From Candidatus Nitrospira allomarina (lineage in GTDB: Bacteria > Nitrospirota > Nitrospiria > Nitrospirales > UBA8639), in NCBI RefSeq assembly GCF_032050975.1, contig NZ_CP116967.1:3965001-4029000 (forward strand): a stretch of 64,000 nt of DNA, in the 5' to 3' direction. This document shows positions 27,630-37,674 of the stretch, one piece after another. The first letter of the stretch is position 1. Each line of letters begins with the position of its first letter. The notes beneath the pieces were generated by a model, which saw nothing but the letters and a program-made list of their open reading frames with translations, made no database searches and was not told the DNA's origin. The position numbers and the translations under genes were made by a program.

Positions 27630-28616
27630 ATGCAACTCATACTTCCGTTAGATCCGGTTCAGGACGAAGAGCGTTCCACGATTTTTGCCAGAATTAAAAG
27701 CTGTAAATCTTTGCCTATTCTGTCTCCCTTGGCCTCGACCATTCTAAAGATGTGCCAAAATGAGGAAACCCATGCCTCCGAATTAGCCGAGATCATAAGC
27801 CAGGATCCAGGAATGGCGGCTCAAATTTTATTTATGGCGAATTCGGGGTATTACGGCGGGTCCCGGCACAAAGTAACCAGCATCGGACAGGCCGTGACAT
27901 TGCTTGGATTTTCAACGATCGCCAATCTGGCTCTATCTTTTTGTTTTTATCGTTTAATTAAAGACATGAAAGAGGTCTCAACATCCGGGATTGACCACGT
28001 AAAATTCTGGCGGCGATCCATTCTGGCCAGTGTCGCAGCTCGTGCCATTGGAACACACTTCGCCTTTTCTGATGTAGAGCTCATGTTTCTTGGTGCCCTG
28101 CTTCAGGACATCGGACTACTAGCATTAAACGAGGTGGCTTCAAGGGAAATTGCCTCACTCCAGGATTACAATCAGGACAATCATGCCAATTTACACCAGT
28201 ATGAACTTGAAAACTTGGGAGTTGATCATTCACAGGTAGGAGCCTGGTTGGCCCAACATTGGCAACTTCCTGAGGAGTTTCAGGTGGCCATCCTCTATAG
28301 TCATACTCCTGAATTATTTGAGACTCCGCCGGACTTTCAATCTCTGGTGGATACCGTTGCACTCTCCGGTATCATCGCGGACATCTGGATTAATCCCGAT
28401 ACCGAAGCGGCCATTGCCTCAGCCCGTAAAAATAGTCAGGGTCGCTTATCCGTGCAACCGGAAGATTGGGAACCGATCCTTGGGCACATGATGACGGGAA
28501 TTCCACAAATTGCCAGTTTTTTTCACAGCCGGATTGGGAACTTCGAAGACATCGCCCACATCCAGCAAGTAGCCTTACAACAGTTGAACTCCACTGATCC
28601 TCAATTATTCAACTAA
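27630..28616 (+). CDS. HDOD domain signalling protein
   Basis: A 328-residue cytoplasmic protein with an HDOD domain at about 25-225: KSLPILSPLASTILKMC, ISQDPGMAAQILFMANSGYYGG, SIGQAVTLLGFSTIANLAL and GALLQDIGLLALNE. HDOD is related to HD hydrolases but lacks the catalytic His-Asp and serves as a signalling or scaffold module. The C-terminal 100 residues are helical with no recognised domain. Such proteins often act with c-di-GMP or two-component systems; a diguanylate cyclase gene lies convergently just downstream. A second HDOD gene is at 53786. Start at the ATG 27630 is by position only; no strong ribosome binding site is seen. Confidence 0.85.
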   Translation: MQLILPLDPVQDEERSTIFARIKSCKSLPILSPLASTILKMCQNEETHASELAEIISQDPGMAAQILFMANSGYYGGSRHKVTSIGQAVTLLGFSTIANLALSFCFYRLIKDMKEVSTSGIDHVKFWRRSILASVAARAIGTHFAFSDVELMFLGALLQDIGLLALNEVASREIASLQDYNQDNHANLHQYELENLGVDHSQVGAWLAQHWQLPEEFQVAILYSHTPELFETPPDFQSLVDTVALSGIIADIWINPDTEAAIASARKNSQGRLSVQPEDWEPILGHMMTGIPQIASFFHSRIGNFEDIAHIQQVALQQLNSTDPQLFN

Positions 28617-28642
28617 CCAGAGCCAACTCCCGCCACTCTGAC

Positions 28643-29800
28643 TCAGCCGTTCTTCCCCACCCCGTCATTCTCAGTTGCCAGACACAGTTGGTTCCGACCA
28701 TTGTCTTTTGCCCGATACAACGCACGATCTGCACGTTCAAGCCAGGAAAGCACGGTTTCACCAGGAAGTAACTCCGCCAAACCGATCGATGCCGTGACCG
28801 GAATGGTGATATCTTGGCAAGAAAATCCCTCTCCTCTCACGGCATCCAGCAACCGCTCACCCAGTCGTTGACTCAGTTCCCCATCGGCTCCCTGAAGCAG
28901 GACACAAAATTCCTCCCCTCCATATCTGGCAATAAAATCAGTTTTTCTGGGAAAAGTCGATACCAGACGTTTCGCCACCTGCTGTAGCACCACATCCCCG
29001 GCCGGATGGCCATAGGTATCGTTCACAAGCTTAAAATGATCGATATCAACCATCAAAATGCAGGCCGATGTCCCAGAGAAAAAACTCATACTGGCCGTTC
29101 GTTCTAATTGAAGATCCAAGGCTCCACGATTATACAGCTGCGTCAGAGCATCCAGCGTCATTTGCTTTCGCGCGCCTCCCAGTTCCTCCTCAACAAGACG
29201 TAATTTTTCTCCAAGATTTTCCAATCGTTGTTGCTGGCGTTCTTTTCGTTCATCCACAAGAGCACTGATGCCTTCCACTACAGCCAATAAGGCCTGCTTC
29301 ACATCGTGAAAAGAACCGTCCTCGGTTGCCGTGCGCAATTGAACGAGATGATTGGTCACTTTTTGATCAGTTTCCTGATCCTCGACAAACGCGCGCCCCA
29401 TAATATTGGTAAATTCGCAAAGAACAGTTCGCATATCTTGGAGATTTCGGGTCACATAGGATTTTTCCTGTTGACGATGTCCATTAACAAATTGCGTGAG
29501 CGCCCCCCAATCACGGCGTGGGCTGGCCTCGGGTTTTTTGGAATCATCCGCATCAATCTGAGTGCCCACCAACACATGTCTCGCCCACCGTTCAAACTCT
29601 TTTTCTATATCCTCTTCCGACAATTGATCGAGTTCAAATGCATGACGGCCGAGACATCGCAAAACCCTGGCTAAGGCTTCAAAGGCCTTGTCGGACTCTT
29701 CGGAGATCTCTGTGGCCCGAGACCCGTTGGCGACCGGCTCTTTTTGGCCCCTATTCTCATTAGAGTGATCTTTTTTCCCAATGGACCAAGATCCTAACAT
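28643..29800 (-). CDS. Cytoplasmic diguanylate cyclase (GGDEF)
   Basis: A 385-residue protein with no membrane segment. Residues 1-215 are helical and highly charged, with coiled-coil character at about 175-215 that could drive dimerisation. The GGDEF domain covers about 215-375: DALTQLYNRGALD, VDIDHFKLVNDTYGHPAGD and the active site GGEEF at 294-298. An inhibitory I-site RxxD (R285-K-T-D288) sits exactly five residues before it, so the enzyme should make c-di-GMP and be inhibited by its product. The N-terminal input is not recognised, though it resembles the helical region of the 'diguanylate cyclase DgcP/YeaJ-like with N-terminal helical bundle' group. Convergent with the HDOD gene. Confidence 0.9.
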   Translation of the reverse strand: MLGSWSIGKKDHSNENRGQKEPVANGSRATEISEESDKAFEALARVLRCLGRHAFELDQLSEEDIEKEFERWARHVLVGTQIDADDSKKPEASPRRDWGALTQFVNGHRQQEKSYVTRNLQDMRTVLCEFTNIMGRAFVEDQETDQKVTNHLVQLRTATEDGSFHDVKQALLAVVEGISALVDERKERQQQRLENLGEKLRLVEEELGGARKQMTLDALTQLYNRGALDLQLERTASMSFFSGTSACILMVDIDHFKLVNDTYGHPAGDVVLQQVAKRLVSTFPRKTDFIARYGGEEFCVLLQGADGELSQRLGERLLDAVRGEGFSCQDITIPVTASIGLAELLPGETVLSWLERADRALYRAKDNGRNQLCLATENDGVGKNG

Positions 29801-29909
29801 TCCTTCCTCCTCTTCTATTCACTTCTGCCTCTGCCTGTGTCGGTGACCATCCAGCGAATGCATGGAGAGAGTGGGGTAACGGTTTGATTCCGTTATCGGC
29901 AATTCCTCT

Positions 29910-30791
29910 ATGTCTCTTGAGTCACTTTTTGTTATGCTCTTCGCCAAGAGTTACAAAACACCATGTGTAAATGACTACCTTGATATTCCATTTCATCGTT
30001 CACGCGCATTTTTCCCTACACCCGTGAATCAACGTTACGCGATCTCCAGCAGACAAAATTCCCATTTCAAACGATGGGTATCGTTACTTGACTCTCATGG
30101 GATTAAACGTCATCGCCTCTGTCTCGTTTCCGGGAATAAACTCCGGAAGGAAATCGGAACGCATTCTGGGGTAACTGTCCACGAAATCTTACTTCCGCCA
30201 TCTTGGACCTCCAGAGATGACCTTCCTTCTCAGGCCCTCCAGTATGATTTATCACATTCCCTGTTTCAGGAGTTGGACGTGTTTGGGACGAAAGAACCGC
30301 TCCTGGTCTGCGGTGTCCCCGAAATGTCGCGAAGAGATCTCAGCCAGGCCCCCAATGGATTGGAAGTCCTGTGCCCAATTGGAGACCCTGGGAACCTTGG
30401 AGCCTTACTTCGGTGCTGTCGAGCCTTTGACGTGCAAACGGTCGTGCTGCTTCAGGAAGCCGTACACCCCTTCCACCCGAAGGTCATTCGTGCCAGTAGC
30501 GGTGCGGTGTTTGTCCAGTCCTTGGAGTGGGCAGGCTCCATCACCGACCTGGATACCCCGGAAACCTTGCAATGGATTACCGCATTAGATTTACACGGCA
30601 CGAATTTGTCTACGGTACAATGGTCTAAACATGTTCGATTACTTATTGGCGAAGAAGGCGTAGGTCTTCCACCCTTTCAGTTTTTGGAACGCCTGTGTAT
30701 TCCTCAAATCCATCCATCGATTCCATTAAATGCGACAGTCGCAGGCAGCATCGCCCTCTATGCGTATCGCCAACACCACTCACCGCCCTAA
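29910..30791 (+). CDS. TrmH/SpoU family RNA 2'-O-methyltransferase
   Basis: A 293-residue SPOUT methyltransferase. The three SpoU motifs are present: DPGNLGALLRCCRAFD (motif 1, with the catalytic Arg), LLIGEEGVGL (motif 2) and IPLNATVAGSIALY (motif 3), which form the trefoil knot and SAM site. The N-terminal region with RYAISSRQNSHFKRW and RHRLCLVSGNKL is the usual RNA-binding lead of the RlmB/TsnR group. It is likely to 2'-O-methylate a ribose in rRNA or tRNA; the exact target cannot be inferred. The first about 30 residues may not be coding; alternative starts exist (ATG at 29934). Confidence 0.87.
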   Translation: MSLESLFVMLFAKSYKTPCVNDYLDIPFHRSRAFFPTPVNQRYAISSRQNSHFKRWVSLLDSHGIKRHRLCLVSGNKLRKEIGTHSGVTVHEILLPPSWTSRDDLPSQALQYDLSHSLFQELDVFGTKEPLLVCGVPEMSRRDLSQAPNGLEVLCPIGDPGNLGALLRCCRAFDVQTVVLLQEAVHPFHPKVIRASSGAVFVQSLEWAGSITDLDTPETLQWITALDLHGTNLSTVQWSKHVRLLIGEEGVGLPPFQFLERLCIPQIHPSIPLNATVAGSIALYAYRQHHSPP

Positions 30792-30910
30792 CCAATTGCG
30801 ATCCCACCAACTATGAGGCACTCCGTCCCTAGTGGTAGCACCATGCAAACAGAGCAACATCCACACATCTTACCCACACACCATAGCCGCTTCAGGATCA
30901 GGGTCTTACG

Positions 30911-31153
30911 ATGATTCAACCAGGCAGATATCGTCACTATAAAGGGAAAGAATACCAGGTTATTGGCGTCGCCAAACATTCCGAAACTGAAGAAGATCTC
31001 GTGGTCTATCGGGCACTCTATGGCGAATTCGGCCTTTGGGTCAGACCGGAAAAGATGTTTAGGGAAAAAATTGAAATAGGGGGAAAACTCGTCTTCAGAT
31101 TTGAATGGATCGACGGTGCCAACGCCGGTACAGACACCACGACCAAACCCTGA
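30911..31153 (+). CDS. DUF1653 family small protein
   Basis: An 80-residue protein that matches the compact DUF1653 pattern: GRYRHYKGKEYQVIGVAKHSET, VVYRALYGEFGLWVRP and MFREKIEIGG. The fold is predicted SH3-like and the function is unknown. It follows the SpoU methyltransferase by 120 bases on the same strand. The C-terminal DGANAGTDTTTKP tail is outside the conserved part. Confidence 0.85.
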   Translation: MIQPGRYRHYKGKEYQVIGVAKHSETEEDLVVYRALYGEFGLWVRPEKMFREKIEIGGKLVFRFEWIDGANAGTDTTTKP

Positions 31154-31330
31154 GAAGGGTAACCGGAATCCGTCTGATCTGACAGGCCGCCTTCCATTTT
31201 GCGTGCCAGCCCGGCCAGACACCTCATTTATGATTTGGCTTCGGGAGGCTCGTGTGAATTTCCCCAGTCAAAGACCGTGCCTGCCATGCACCTTGTTTGA
31301 AAAACAATCTATAGAATTCTCCATCGACTC

Positions 31331-31819
31331 TCACAACTGTTCTGCCAACACCGCACGCGTTTGTTCTTCTCGATAGGCATTCAACCGTTTGGAGAGAGAA
31401 ACATCTGCCAAGGCTAAAATCGCAGCAGCCAACAACGCCGCATTCACCGCTCCAGCACCCCCTATCGCCAAGGTTCCTACAGGTAAACCTTTGGGCATCT
31501 GCACAATGGACAAGAGGGAATCGAGGCCTTGCAGAGCCTTTGATTGCAGGGGGACACCCAACACCGGCAATTGAGTTTTGGCCGCAATTGCCCCGGCCAA
31601 ATGGGCCGCCCCTCCAGCCCCGGCAATATACACTTGCACTCCACCAGTTTCCGCCTCACGAATATAATCCCCCAAGGCATCTGGAGCCCAATGCGCAGAA
31701 AACACCCGATTCTCATGAGTTATATCCAGTTTAGTAAGCATTTCACCGGCTAACCGCATAGTATCCCAATCCGATTTGCTGCCCATGAGAATTGCAACCC
31801 GAAATGATGACTCAGCCAT
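31331..31819 (-). CDS. purE: N5-carboxyaminoimidazole ribonucleotide mutase (PurE)
   Basis: A 162-residue class I PurE, which converts N5-CAIR to CAIR in purine synthesis. The substrate loop GSKSDWDTM, the [18 protein letters not shown] core and the [19 protein letters not shown] block are all present and the length fits. The usual S-A-H-R-T-P active-site motif reads S41-A-H43-W44-A-P46 here. The catalytic His is kept, but the Arg after it, which in the E. coli enzyme contacts the substrate, is Trp. Purine genes are not clustered here, and no purK is next to it in the window. Cytoplasmic octamer in other species. Confidence 0.93.
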   Translation of the reverse strand: MAESSFRVAILMGSKSDWDTMRLAGEMLTKLDITHENRVFSAHWAPDALGDYIREAETGGVQVYIAGAGGAAHLAGAIAAKTQLPVLGVPLQSKALQGLDSLLSIVQMPKGLPVGTLAIGGAGAVNAALLAAAILALADVSLSKRLNAYREEQTRAVLAEQL

Positions 31820-32069
31820 AACCTCTTGTACTCCTTCTTACCTTATCTATTCGTAGATGACGAGGGATGGGCGAAAGGTCCATGGTTTCTTAAACGGGCT
31901 TACGATACCGCATCATGACCCAAGTTGACCATATAACAGGAACTGTCTTACACTAAATTTCCTCTGTTTTTGTAAGATTTTTCTTTAGGAGCTAAAAAAA
32001 TTTTCTCGCGGGATTTTATATACCGGAGAGATGCATTATTCACCTCATTCATAATGGGAGAGAAAAATT

Positions 32070-32705
<636 letters not shown>

Positions 32706-33087
32706 AGCTTCTGAAAAAATTGAGGCAGCGCCATACACATGTGGCGCTGCCTGACACATCAACCTTTCCTCTCCCCATCCCCTCCCAATTGCTGAAGTCG
32801 TCAGGTTCTCACATGCCTTCTAGCCCTATACACCTTCATCACGACTATTTCACGGATTACAGGGGGGTACCTCAGAATCGCATGCGCCCAAGGACCACAC
32901 ATATTCGGAAGAACAAATGCACTCAAGTTCTGCACGGGGTAGACCGCGGACAGACAAGTGAAATATCCCCCTCAGGACTCGCTTCCGTTCAACTCTCCTC
33001 AGAAGACGCTTGAAAATCGAGAAACACCTGTAGGCATTCAAGAGAAAAGTTGAAAAAGGACAAGAACGAATGGCAGGAAAATATCAG
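32706..33087. other. Intergenic between convergent genes, one strong hairpin
   Basis: About 380 bases. Apart from the hairpin at 32723-32752 I see no supported gene; frames crossing here are shadows of the peroxiredoxin or chance. Confidence 0.45.
32723..32752. terminator. Likely bidirectional terminator hairpin
   Basis: AGGCAGCGCCA at 32723-32733 pairs perfectly over 11 bases with TGGCGCTGCCT at 32742-32752, with an 8-base loop. Read on the minus strand the stem is followed by CAATTTTTT, which makes a good factor-independent terminator for the convergent zinc-ribbon gene. On the plus strand it follows the peroxiredoxin stop by 18 bases but lacks a T tract. Confidence 0.7.
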
Positions 33088-33432
33088 TCAAGATTGATGG
33101 GTCTCAAACAGGGCTACCTCCAACTCATAGGTATGATGACAGGAGCCACATTTGAAGTCTACCGCAGACTGTTCGATATGGACCAAGCTGACCCGGACAT
33201 CCTGAGGATGATTCTGAACACATCTTTGAAGCCGAAGTAGTTCCTGACTCGCGATTTCGGTACCCGACTCCGTGGATACGAGGGCCTGCGGAAGGGTTAA
33301 GCGATGGCGCATCTGACAATTTGTACACAGCACCCCGACAATTTGCGGAGGAGAAACCAGCTTCACATTCAGACAAAGCGGATGTACTGAGAAACATTGC
33401 TGAAGAAACGCTCCGCTTTTATGCACGCTCAT
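33088..33432 (-). CDS. Hypothetical protein with two CxxC knuckles
   Basis: A 114-residue protein of unknown function. The knuckles are LCTNCQMRH and FKCGSCHHTYEL, about 55 residues apart, each followed by His, which suggests a zinc-ribbon or split zinc site. There is no signal peptide. The segment between them (RLQRCVQNHPQDVRVSLVHI) is of mixed helix and strand. The ATG at 33432 has no obvious strong ribosome binding site. Transcription probably ends at the hairpin near 32740. Confidence 0.55.
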   Translation of the reverse strand: MSVHKSGAFLQQCFSVHPLCLNVKLVSPPQIVGVLCTNCQMRHRLTLPQALVSTESGTEIASQELLRLQRCVQNHPQDVRVSLVHIEQSAVDFKCGSCHHTYELEVALFETHQS

Positions 33433-33517
33433 ACGGTTAATCCATCAATTCTCTGGTGTGAAAATTCCCATCACTACTGTGAGTATCTCTTGCTGACTTC
33501 TGTGAAATAAATCATGC

Positions 33518-33970
33518 CTAGCCGGAAAGTCCCCGTTGAAACGGATCGGGGGGTTGGGGAATTTGGCAGAGCTCCCGCTCCCAATGGCGAAGGATCTCTT
33601 CTTTGTCAAAGGTCAAAACATACATAAAACAATATACTTTTTCACGTGGACCTCCTTGAGCCCCACCCATCAGGCTTCCAGCCTGCTTACCCAAGGCTTT
33701 GACTCCGGACGGATCCAATTCACTTTCGGACACGGCAAACCTGTACGTCCAAGTGGTCTTGTCCGAAAGCAATGGATCTTTAACTATATGAGGTTTTCCT
33801 AGCTTCCCTTTGATATCCGACTGCGTTAACACCCCCACGCCATCGTCGAAATAGCTATCACGCCAATGAGAACAGGCTGCAAGTACGAGACAGAGCATAA
33901 GAACTACCCATGGATTCAATTGGTGCACAACAAGACGATGAGCCATCGCACTACCGGATGATTCAGTCAT
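33518..33970 (-). CDS. SmpA/OmlA-like lipoprotein
   Basis: About 150 residues. The lipobox VLAAC lies at the end of a hydrophobic segment (NPWVVLMLCLVLAAC), so it is a probable lipoprotein. After it, VGVLTQSDIKGKLGKP followed by TTWTYRF resembles the BamE/SmpA-like fold opening, where 'G.t....v...lG.P......W.Y' is common. Two starts are possible: the ATG at 33970, which overlaps the upstream membrane-protein gene by 8 bases and has AAGGGGG directly before it, or the ATG at 33946, which gives a more usual signal peptide. It is probably co-transcribed with the upstream gene. Function unknown. Confidence 0.65.
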   Translation of the reverse strand: MTESSGSAMAHRLVVHQLNPWVVLMLCLVLAACSHWRDSYFDDGVGVLTQSDIKGKLGKPHIVKDPLLSDKTTWTYRFAVSESELDPSGVKALGKQAGSLMGGAQGGPREKVYCFMYVLTFDKEEILRHWERELCQIPQPPDPFQRGLSG

Positions 33971-34235
33971 CCCCCTTGCCTTGTGAACCCGCAAAACAGG
34001 CTTTCACTAATGCAAACACTTGTGCGACTAAGCCCGTCGCAATCATCCCTAAAGCGGTCGGAAGCATGGGAGAGCCAGGATGTTCTAATCCATGAATACC
34101 CAGCATAAATCCTACCGCGACACACAGAATCCCAATGACTCTGGCAATCATAACGGAACGGCGTTTCCCGGTCGATGTTGAAACAGGAGGAGACTTCTCT
34201 GAGGAAGAAGGACTATTGACAGGTTCTCTTGCCAT
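33963..34235 (-). CDS. Small two-helix membrane protein
   Basis: A 90-residue protein with a Ser-rich cytoplasmic N terminus and two hydrophobic helices (IARVIGILCVAVGFMLGIHG and LPTALGMIATGLVAQVFALV). No recognised family. It sits 10 bases after the stop of ettA on the same strand and overlaps the next lipoprotein gene, so ettA, this gene and the lipoprotein probably form one operon. Inner-membrane location is inferred from the helices. Confidence 0.6.
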   Translation of the reverse strand: MAREPVNSPSSSEKSPPVSTSTGKRRSVMIARVIGILCVAVGFMLGIHGLEHPGSPMLPTALGMIATGLVAQVFALVKACFAGSQGKGDD

Positions 34236-34245
34236 CCTTATTCCA

Positions 34246-35931
34246 TTAGGATTTGGTCAGTTTTCTGTAACGAATTTGATGGGGACGTTCTGCAGCCTTC
34301 CCTAATCGCTTTTTGCGATTAGCCTCATATTCACTGTAATTGCCTTCATACCAACTCACCTGGCTGTTTCCTTCAAAGGCTAATATATGGGTGGCCACAC
34401 GATCCAGAAACCATCGGTCATGACTGCTGATCACCGCACATCCTCCGAAATGATTCAATCCCTCCTCTAAAGCCCGCAGAGTGTTGACATCCAGATCGTT
34501 CGTCGGCTCATCCAGTAATAACAGATTCGCACCCTCTTTCAGCGTGCGGGCTAAATGCACACGGTTGCGTTCTCCACCGGATAAATCCTTCACCATTTTT
34601 TGTTGATCAGACCCTGAAAAATTAAATCGGGACACATACCCACGCGAATTCACTTCCATCTTTCCTAATGTAACGGTTTCTTTTCCATCAGAAATACATT
34701 CCCAGACGTTCAAATTACCATCAATCTCGCGATTCTGATCAACATAGCCCAGTGTAACGGTTTCACCCAAAGTCAGAGTGCCGGTATCCGGCTTAACCAG
34801 CCCGGCAATAATTTTAAATAGAGTGGACTTTCCCGCCCCATTTGGCCCAACCACACCAACGATGCCACCTTTGGGCAAAGAAAACGAGAGAGTATCAAAC
34901 AGCAGGGAATCCCCATAGCTCTTCGAGAGATTGGTGGCTTCCACCACGACATCACCAAGACGCGGGCCGGAAGGGATATAAATCTCCAAATCGTCTGTTT
35001 GTTGGCTCTGCTCTTCACTCACTAATTGTTCATATTTCGTGACGCGGGCTTTCCCCTTAGCCTGGCGGCCTTTGGGAGACATGCGAATCCATTCCAGTTC
35101 CCGTTCCAACGTTTTTTGTCGTTTCGACTCGGATTTTTCTTCCTGCGCCAGTCTGGCCTGCTTCTGCTCCAACCAGGAAGAATAGTTGCCCTGGAAGGGA
35201 ATCCCTTGTCCACGGTCCAACTCCAGAATCCAACCAGCCACATTGTCTAAAAAATACCGGTCATGGGTCACCGCAATCACGGTGCCCTTATACTCCTGAA
35301 GGTGCTGCTCCAACCATCCCACCGTCTCCGCATCTAAATGGTTTGTGGGCTCGTCAAGCAACAAGATGTCGGGTTCCTGGATCAGCAACCGGCACAGAGC
35401 CACCCTACGACGTTCGCCCCCGGACAAGTGGTCAACTCTGGTATCCGGTGGTGGACAGCGGAGGGCATCCATGGCGATTTCCAACTGATGCTCCAATTCC
35501 CACCCGTTGACCGCTTCGATTTGCTCTTGCAGTCTGCCCTGCCGTTCGAGCAACTTTTCCATCTCTTCAGGACTCACATCTCCCGAAAAGGCCTGACTGA
35601 TCTCTTCGTAATCTCGAAGCAATTTGGCAACCTCGGCCCGCCCTTCTTCAACGACTTCTTTCACCGTTTTTCCAGGCTCCAAATACGGCTCCTGTTCAAA
35701 CAGTCCTATGGAATACCCCTTTGAGAAGGTAATTTTCCCGATATAGTTGGTATCCACGCCGGCAATAATTCTGAGAAGGGTACTCTTTCCCGATCCATTC
35801 AATCCCAAAACCCCGATTTTTGCCCCGTAAAAAAATGAGAGATAGATATCTTTCAAGACCTGCTTTTTCGGGGGATGGATGCGGCCCACACCCACCAGAG
35901 AAAATATAATTTGTCGATCATTCGTACTCAT
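34246..35931 (-). CDS. ettA: Energy-dependent translational throttle protein, ABC-F ATPase
   Basis: A 561-residue ABC-F protein, close to E. coli EttA (555) in length and style. Two ABC domains are joined by the P-site tRNA interaction motif linker. The first has Walker A GLNGSGKST, signature LSGGERRRVALCRLL and Walker B ILLLDEPTNHLD. The second has GPNGAGKST, LSGGERNRVHLARTL and LLLLDEPTNDLD. The opening SLVGVGRIHPPKKQVLKDI is the EttA start, and GLVRRN-like arm features are in the first domain. EttA binds the ribosomal E site and regulates entry into elongation according to the ADP/ATP ratio. It has no membrane domain, so it is not a transporter. Confidence 0.93.
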   Translation of the reverse strand: MSTNDRQIIFSLVGVGRIHPPKKQVLKDIYLSFFYGAKIGVLGLNGSGKSTLLRIIAGVDTNYIGKITFSKGYSIGLFEQEPYLEPGKTVKEVVEEGRAEVAKLLRDYEEISQAFSGDVSPEEMEKLLERQGRLQEQIEAVNGWELEHQLEIAMDALRCPPPDTRVDHLSGGERRRVALCRLLIQEPDILLLDEPTNHLDAETVGWLEQHLQEYKGTVIAVTHDRYFLDNVAGWILELDRGQGIPFQGNYSSWLEQKQARLAQEEKSESKRQKTLERELEWIRMSPKGRQAKGKARVTKYEQLVSEEQSQQTDDLEIYIPSGPRLGDVVVEATNLSKSYGDSLLFDTLSFSLPKGGIVGVVGPNGAGKSTLFKIIAGLVKPDTGTLTLGETVTLGYVDQNREIDGNLNVWECISDGKETVTLGKMEVNSRGYVSRFNFSGSDQQKMVKDLSGGERNRVHLARTLKEGANLLLLDEPTNDLDVNTLRALEEGLNHFGGCAVISSHDRWFLDRVATHILAFEGNSQVSWYEGNYSEYEANRKKRLGKAAERPHQIRYRKLTKS

Positions 35932-36165
35932 GCCGTTCGCTCCAATCAGTTCTCACACGATCCAAGATTTGTCAGGGTTGCAAGAAAGCACATGCAGATG
36001 TCAACCTTACCAAAGGAATACGAAGATTCACAATGCAGGGCGGCAAATGGGCCCTCTTTCCTTACAAAATGGGACTGGGATATGCTGCCCATAAAGGAAA
36101 GGATCCGTCATGGAAACACGCCATTGAATTACAGGCGAGACAGAGTATGATAAATAAAAGCCCTC

Positions 36166-36816
36166 ATGACCCAGGTCCTTCAGATTGTGAAACACGCTCA
36201 AATATCTCGCTCAACATCTTGTCCATCTACATGTAGATCTACCACCTTGCCCAACAACATCAAATACTGTGCTCAATGTGGAAGCGTCGTTGAAGAAAGA
36301 ATTCCTTCGGGTGAATCCCTTCTCAGAGCCGTCTGTCCATCTTGCCATACCATCCACTATGAAAACCCCAAGATCGTGGCGGGCAGTATTCCTGAATGGG
36401 AAGACAAAATTCTCCTATGCCGACGGGCCATCGAACCTCGTTTAGGCCTCTGGACCTTCCCGGCTGGATTTATGGAATTAGGCGAAAGCACCGAAGAGGC
36501 TGCAACCCGGGAAACCCTTGAAGAAGCACACGCGGAAATCACCATTCATAGATTATTCGGTATATTTAGCCTTCCACATGTCTCTCAAGTCTATGTGGTT
36601 TACCGGGCCCATCTACAAAACCTGAACTTTAAACCGGGTCCGGAAAGCCTGGATGTCCAACTGATTTCCCTGGCCGACATCCCCTGGAAACATCTGGCCT
36701 TCCCCGTCATCCATGAATCATTAACTCGATACGTCAAGGATATCCAGACCTCCACCTCTCAAACCCATTCTTCCGTCGTCCCCATCCAAAAGCCTCCGTC
36801 CTTTTATTCATCCTAA
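36166..36816 (+). CDS. Nudix hydrolase with N-terminal zinc ribbon
   Basis: Up to 216 residues. A zinc ribbon (YCAQCGSVVEE and VCPSCHTIHYENPKIV) precedes a Nudix domain whose box reads GFMELGESTEEAATRETLEEA, split here as GFMELGE and RETLEEA; the metal-binding Glu residues are kept. This arrangement is seen in small nucleotide pyrophosphatases of the NudC/ADP-ribose pyrophosphatase group. The substrate is unknown. The first 27 residues from the ATG are Ser/Cys-rich and unlike the family, so a TTG at 36247 directly before the zinc ribbon is an alternative start. The C-terminal Ser/Pro tail is likely disordered. Confidence 0.85.
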   Translation: MTQVLQIVKHAQISRSTSCPSTCRSTTLPNNIKYCAQCGSVVEERIPSGESLLRAVCPSCHTIHYENPKIVAGSIPEWEDKILLCRRAIEPRLGLWTFPAGFMELGESTEEAATRETLEEAHAEITIHRLFGIFSLPHVSQVYVVYRAHLQNLNFKPGPESLDVQLISLADIPWKHLAFPVIHESLTRYVKDIQTSTSQTHSSVVPIQKPPSFYSS

Positions 36817-37062
36817 CCGTCGAGCGACGATGAAGTTCTCAAATCAAAACGAATAGACGAAAAGGAAAGTGGCGGGAATTACTTTGCCCTGATTGAACGC
36901 CAGGAAGGTCGCACTGTCTTCCTGTAATGTCCGCTTTCACACCGGCATATCCAATAATTAATTGGACAAAATAGCCTGACAAAGGGTTTACATCAAGGCA
37001 AATTTTCTGCTCCAGGCTTGAGGTCAACGAGGGCAGAGGGGACGGGCGAAAAGCACAGGAGG

Positions 37063-37578
37063 TTAATGCCTCGACTGTTCCAATGCTAATAGGGCGGTTT
37101 TGATGGGTAGTCCACCTCCGTAGCCAACCAGTTTTCCATTGGATCCGATCACCCGATGGCACGGCACGATAATAGAGACAGGGTTTTGGCCATTAGCGGC
37201 TCCCACGGCTCGTGAGGCCTTCGGGTTGCCAACCTGTTGAGCAATTTCCCCATACGAAACCGTTCGGCCATAGGGAATACGTTGAAGAGCCTTCCAGACA
37301 TGACGTTGAAAGGGGGTCCCTTGAAGGTTCAATGCGACCTGAAACCGTGTCCGGGAGCCATCAAAGTATTCATCCAGTTGCTCAATCACCTCGTGAAACG
37401 GCTCACGTGACTGTTTCCATGTCGGCTGGATGTCCAGAGGGTGGGCTCCATCTTGAAACTGCAGGCCCTGCAACCCATCTGAGTTTCCCACCAAGAGAAG
37501 GCGGCCAACCGGACTTGGATTAATCCAGTAAAAAACCCCGGAATCCTTGGAGGCTTTTTTTGGCACTGGTGGCTTCAT
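37063..37578 (-). CDS. ogt: Methylated-DNA-protein-cysteine methyltransferase
   Basis: A 171-residue DNA repair protein that transfers alkyl groups from O6-alkylguanine in DNA to its own Cys in a suicide reaction. The active site PCHRVIGSNGKLVGYGGG is complete. The helix-turn-helix with RIPYGRTVSYGEIAQQVG, the Arg finger region, and NPKASRAVGAANGQNP are also present. The N-terminal domain is short, as in Ogt rather than Ada. It begins with a lysine-rich PPVPKKASK stretch. Stands alone. Confidence 0.93.
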   Translation of the reverse strand: MKPPVPKKASKDSGVFYWINPSPVGRLLLVGNSDGLQGLQFQDGAHPLDIQPTWKQSREPFHEVIEQLDEYFDGSRTRFQVALNLQGTPFQRHVWKALQRIPYGRTVSYGEIAQQVGNPKASRAVGAANGQNPVSIIVPCHRVIGSNGKLVGYGGGLPIKTALLALEQSRH

Positions 37579-37674
37579 TATCCTGACCTTCCAGATTATC
37601 GAAGGTGAAACCGTCTAGGGTGCGGCCGAAATTGGAGATGGACAGGCTGACGAACATTTCCCTATGATCAAACC

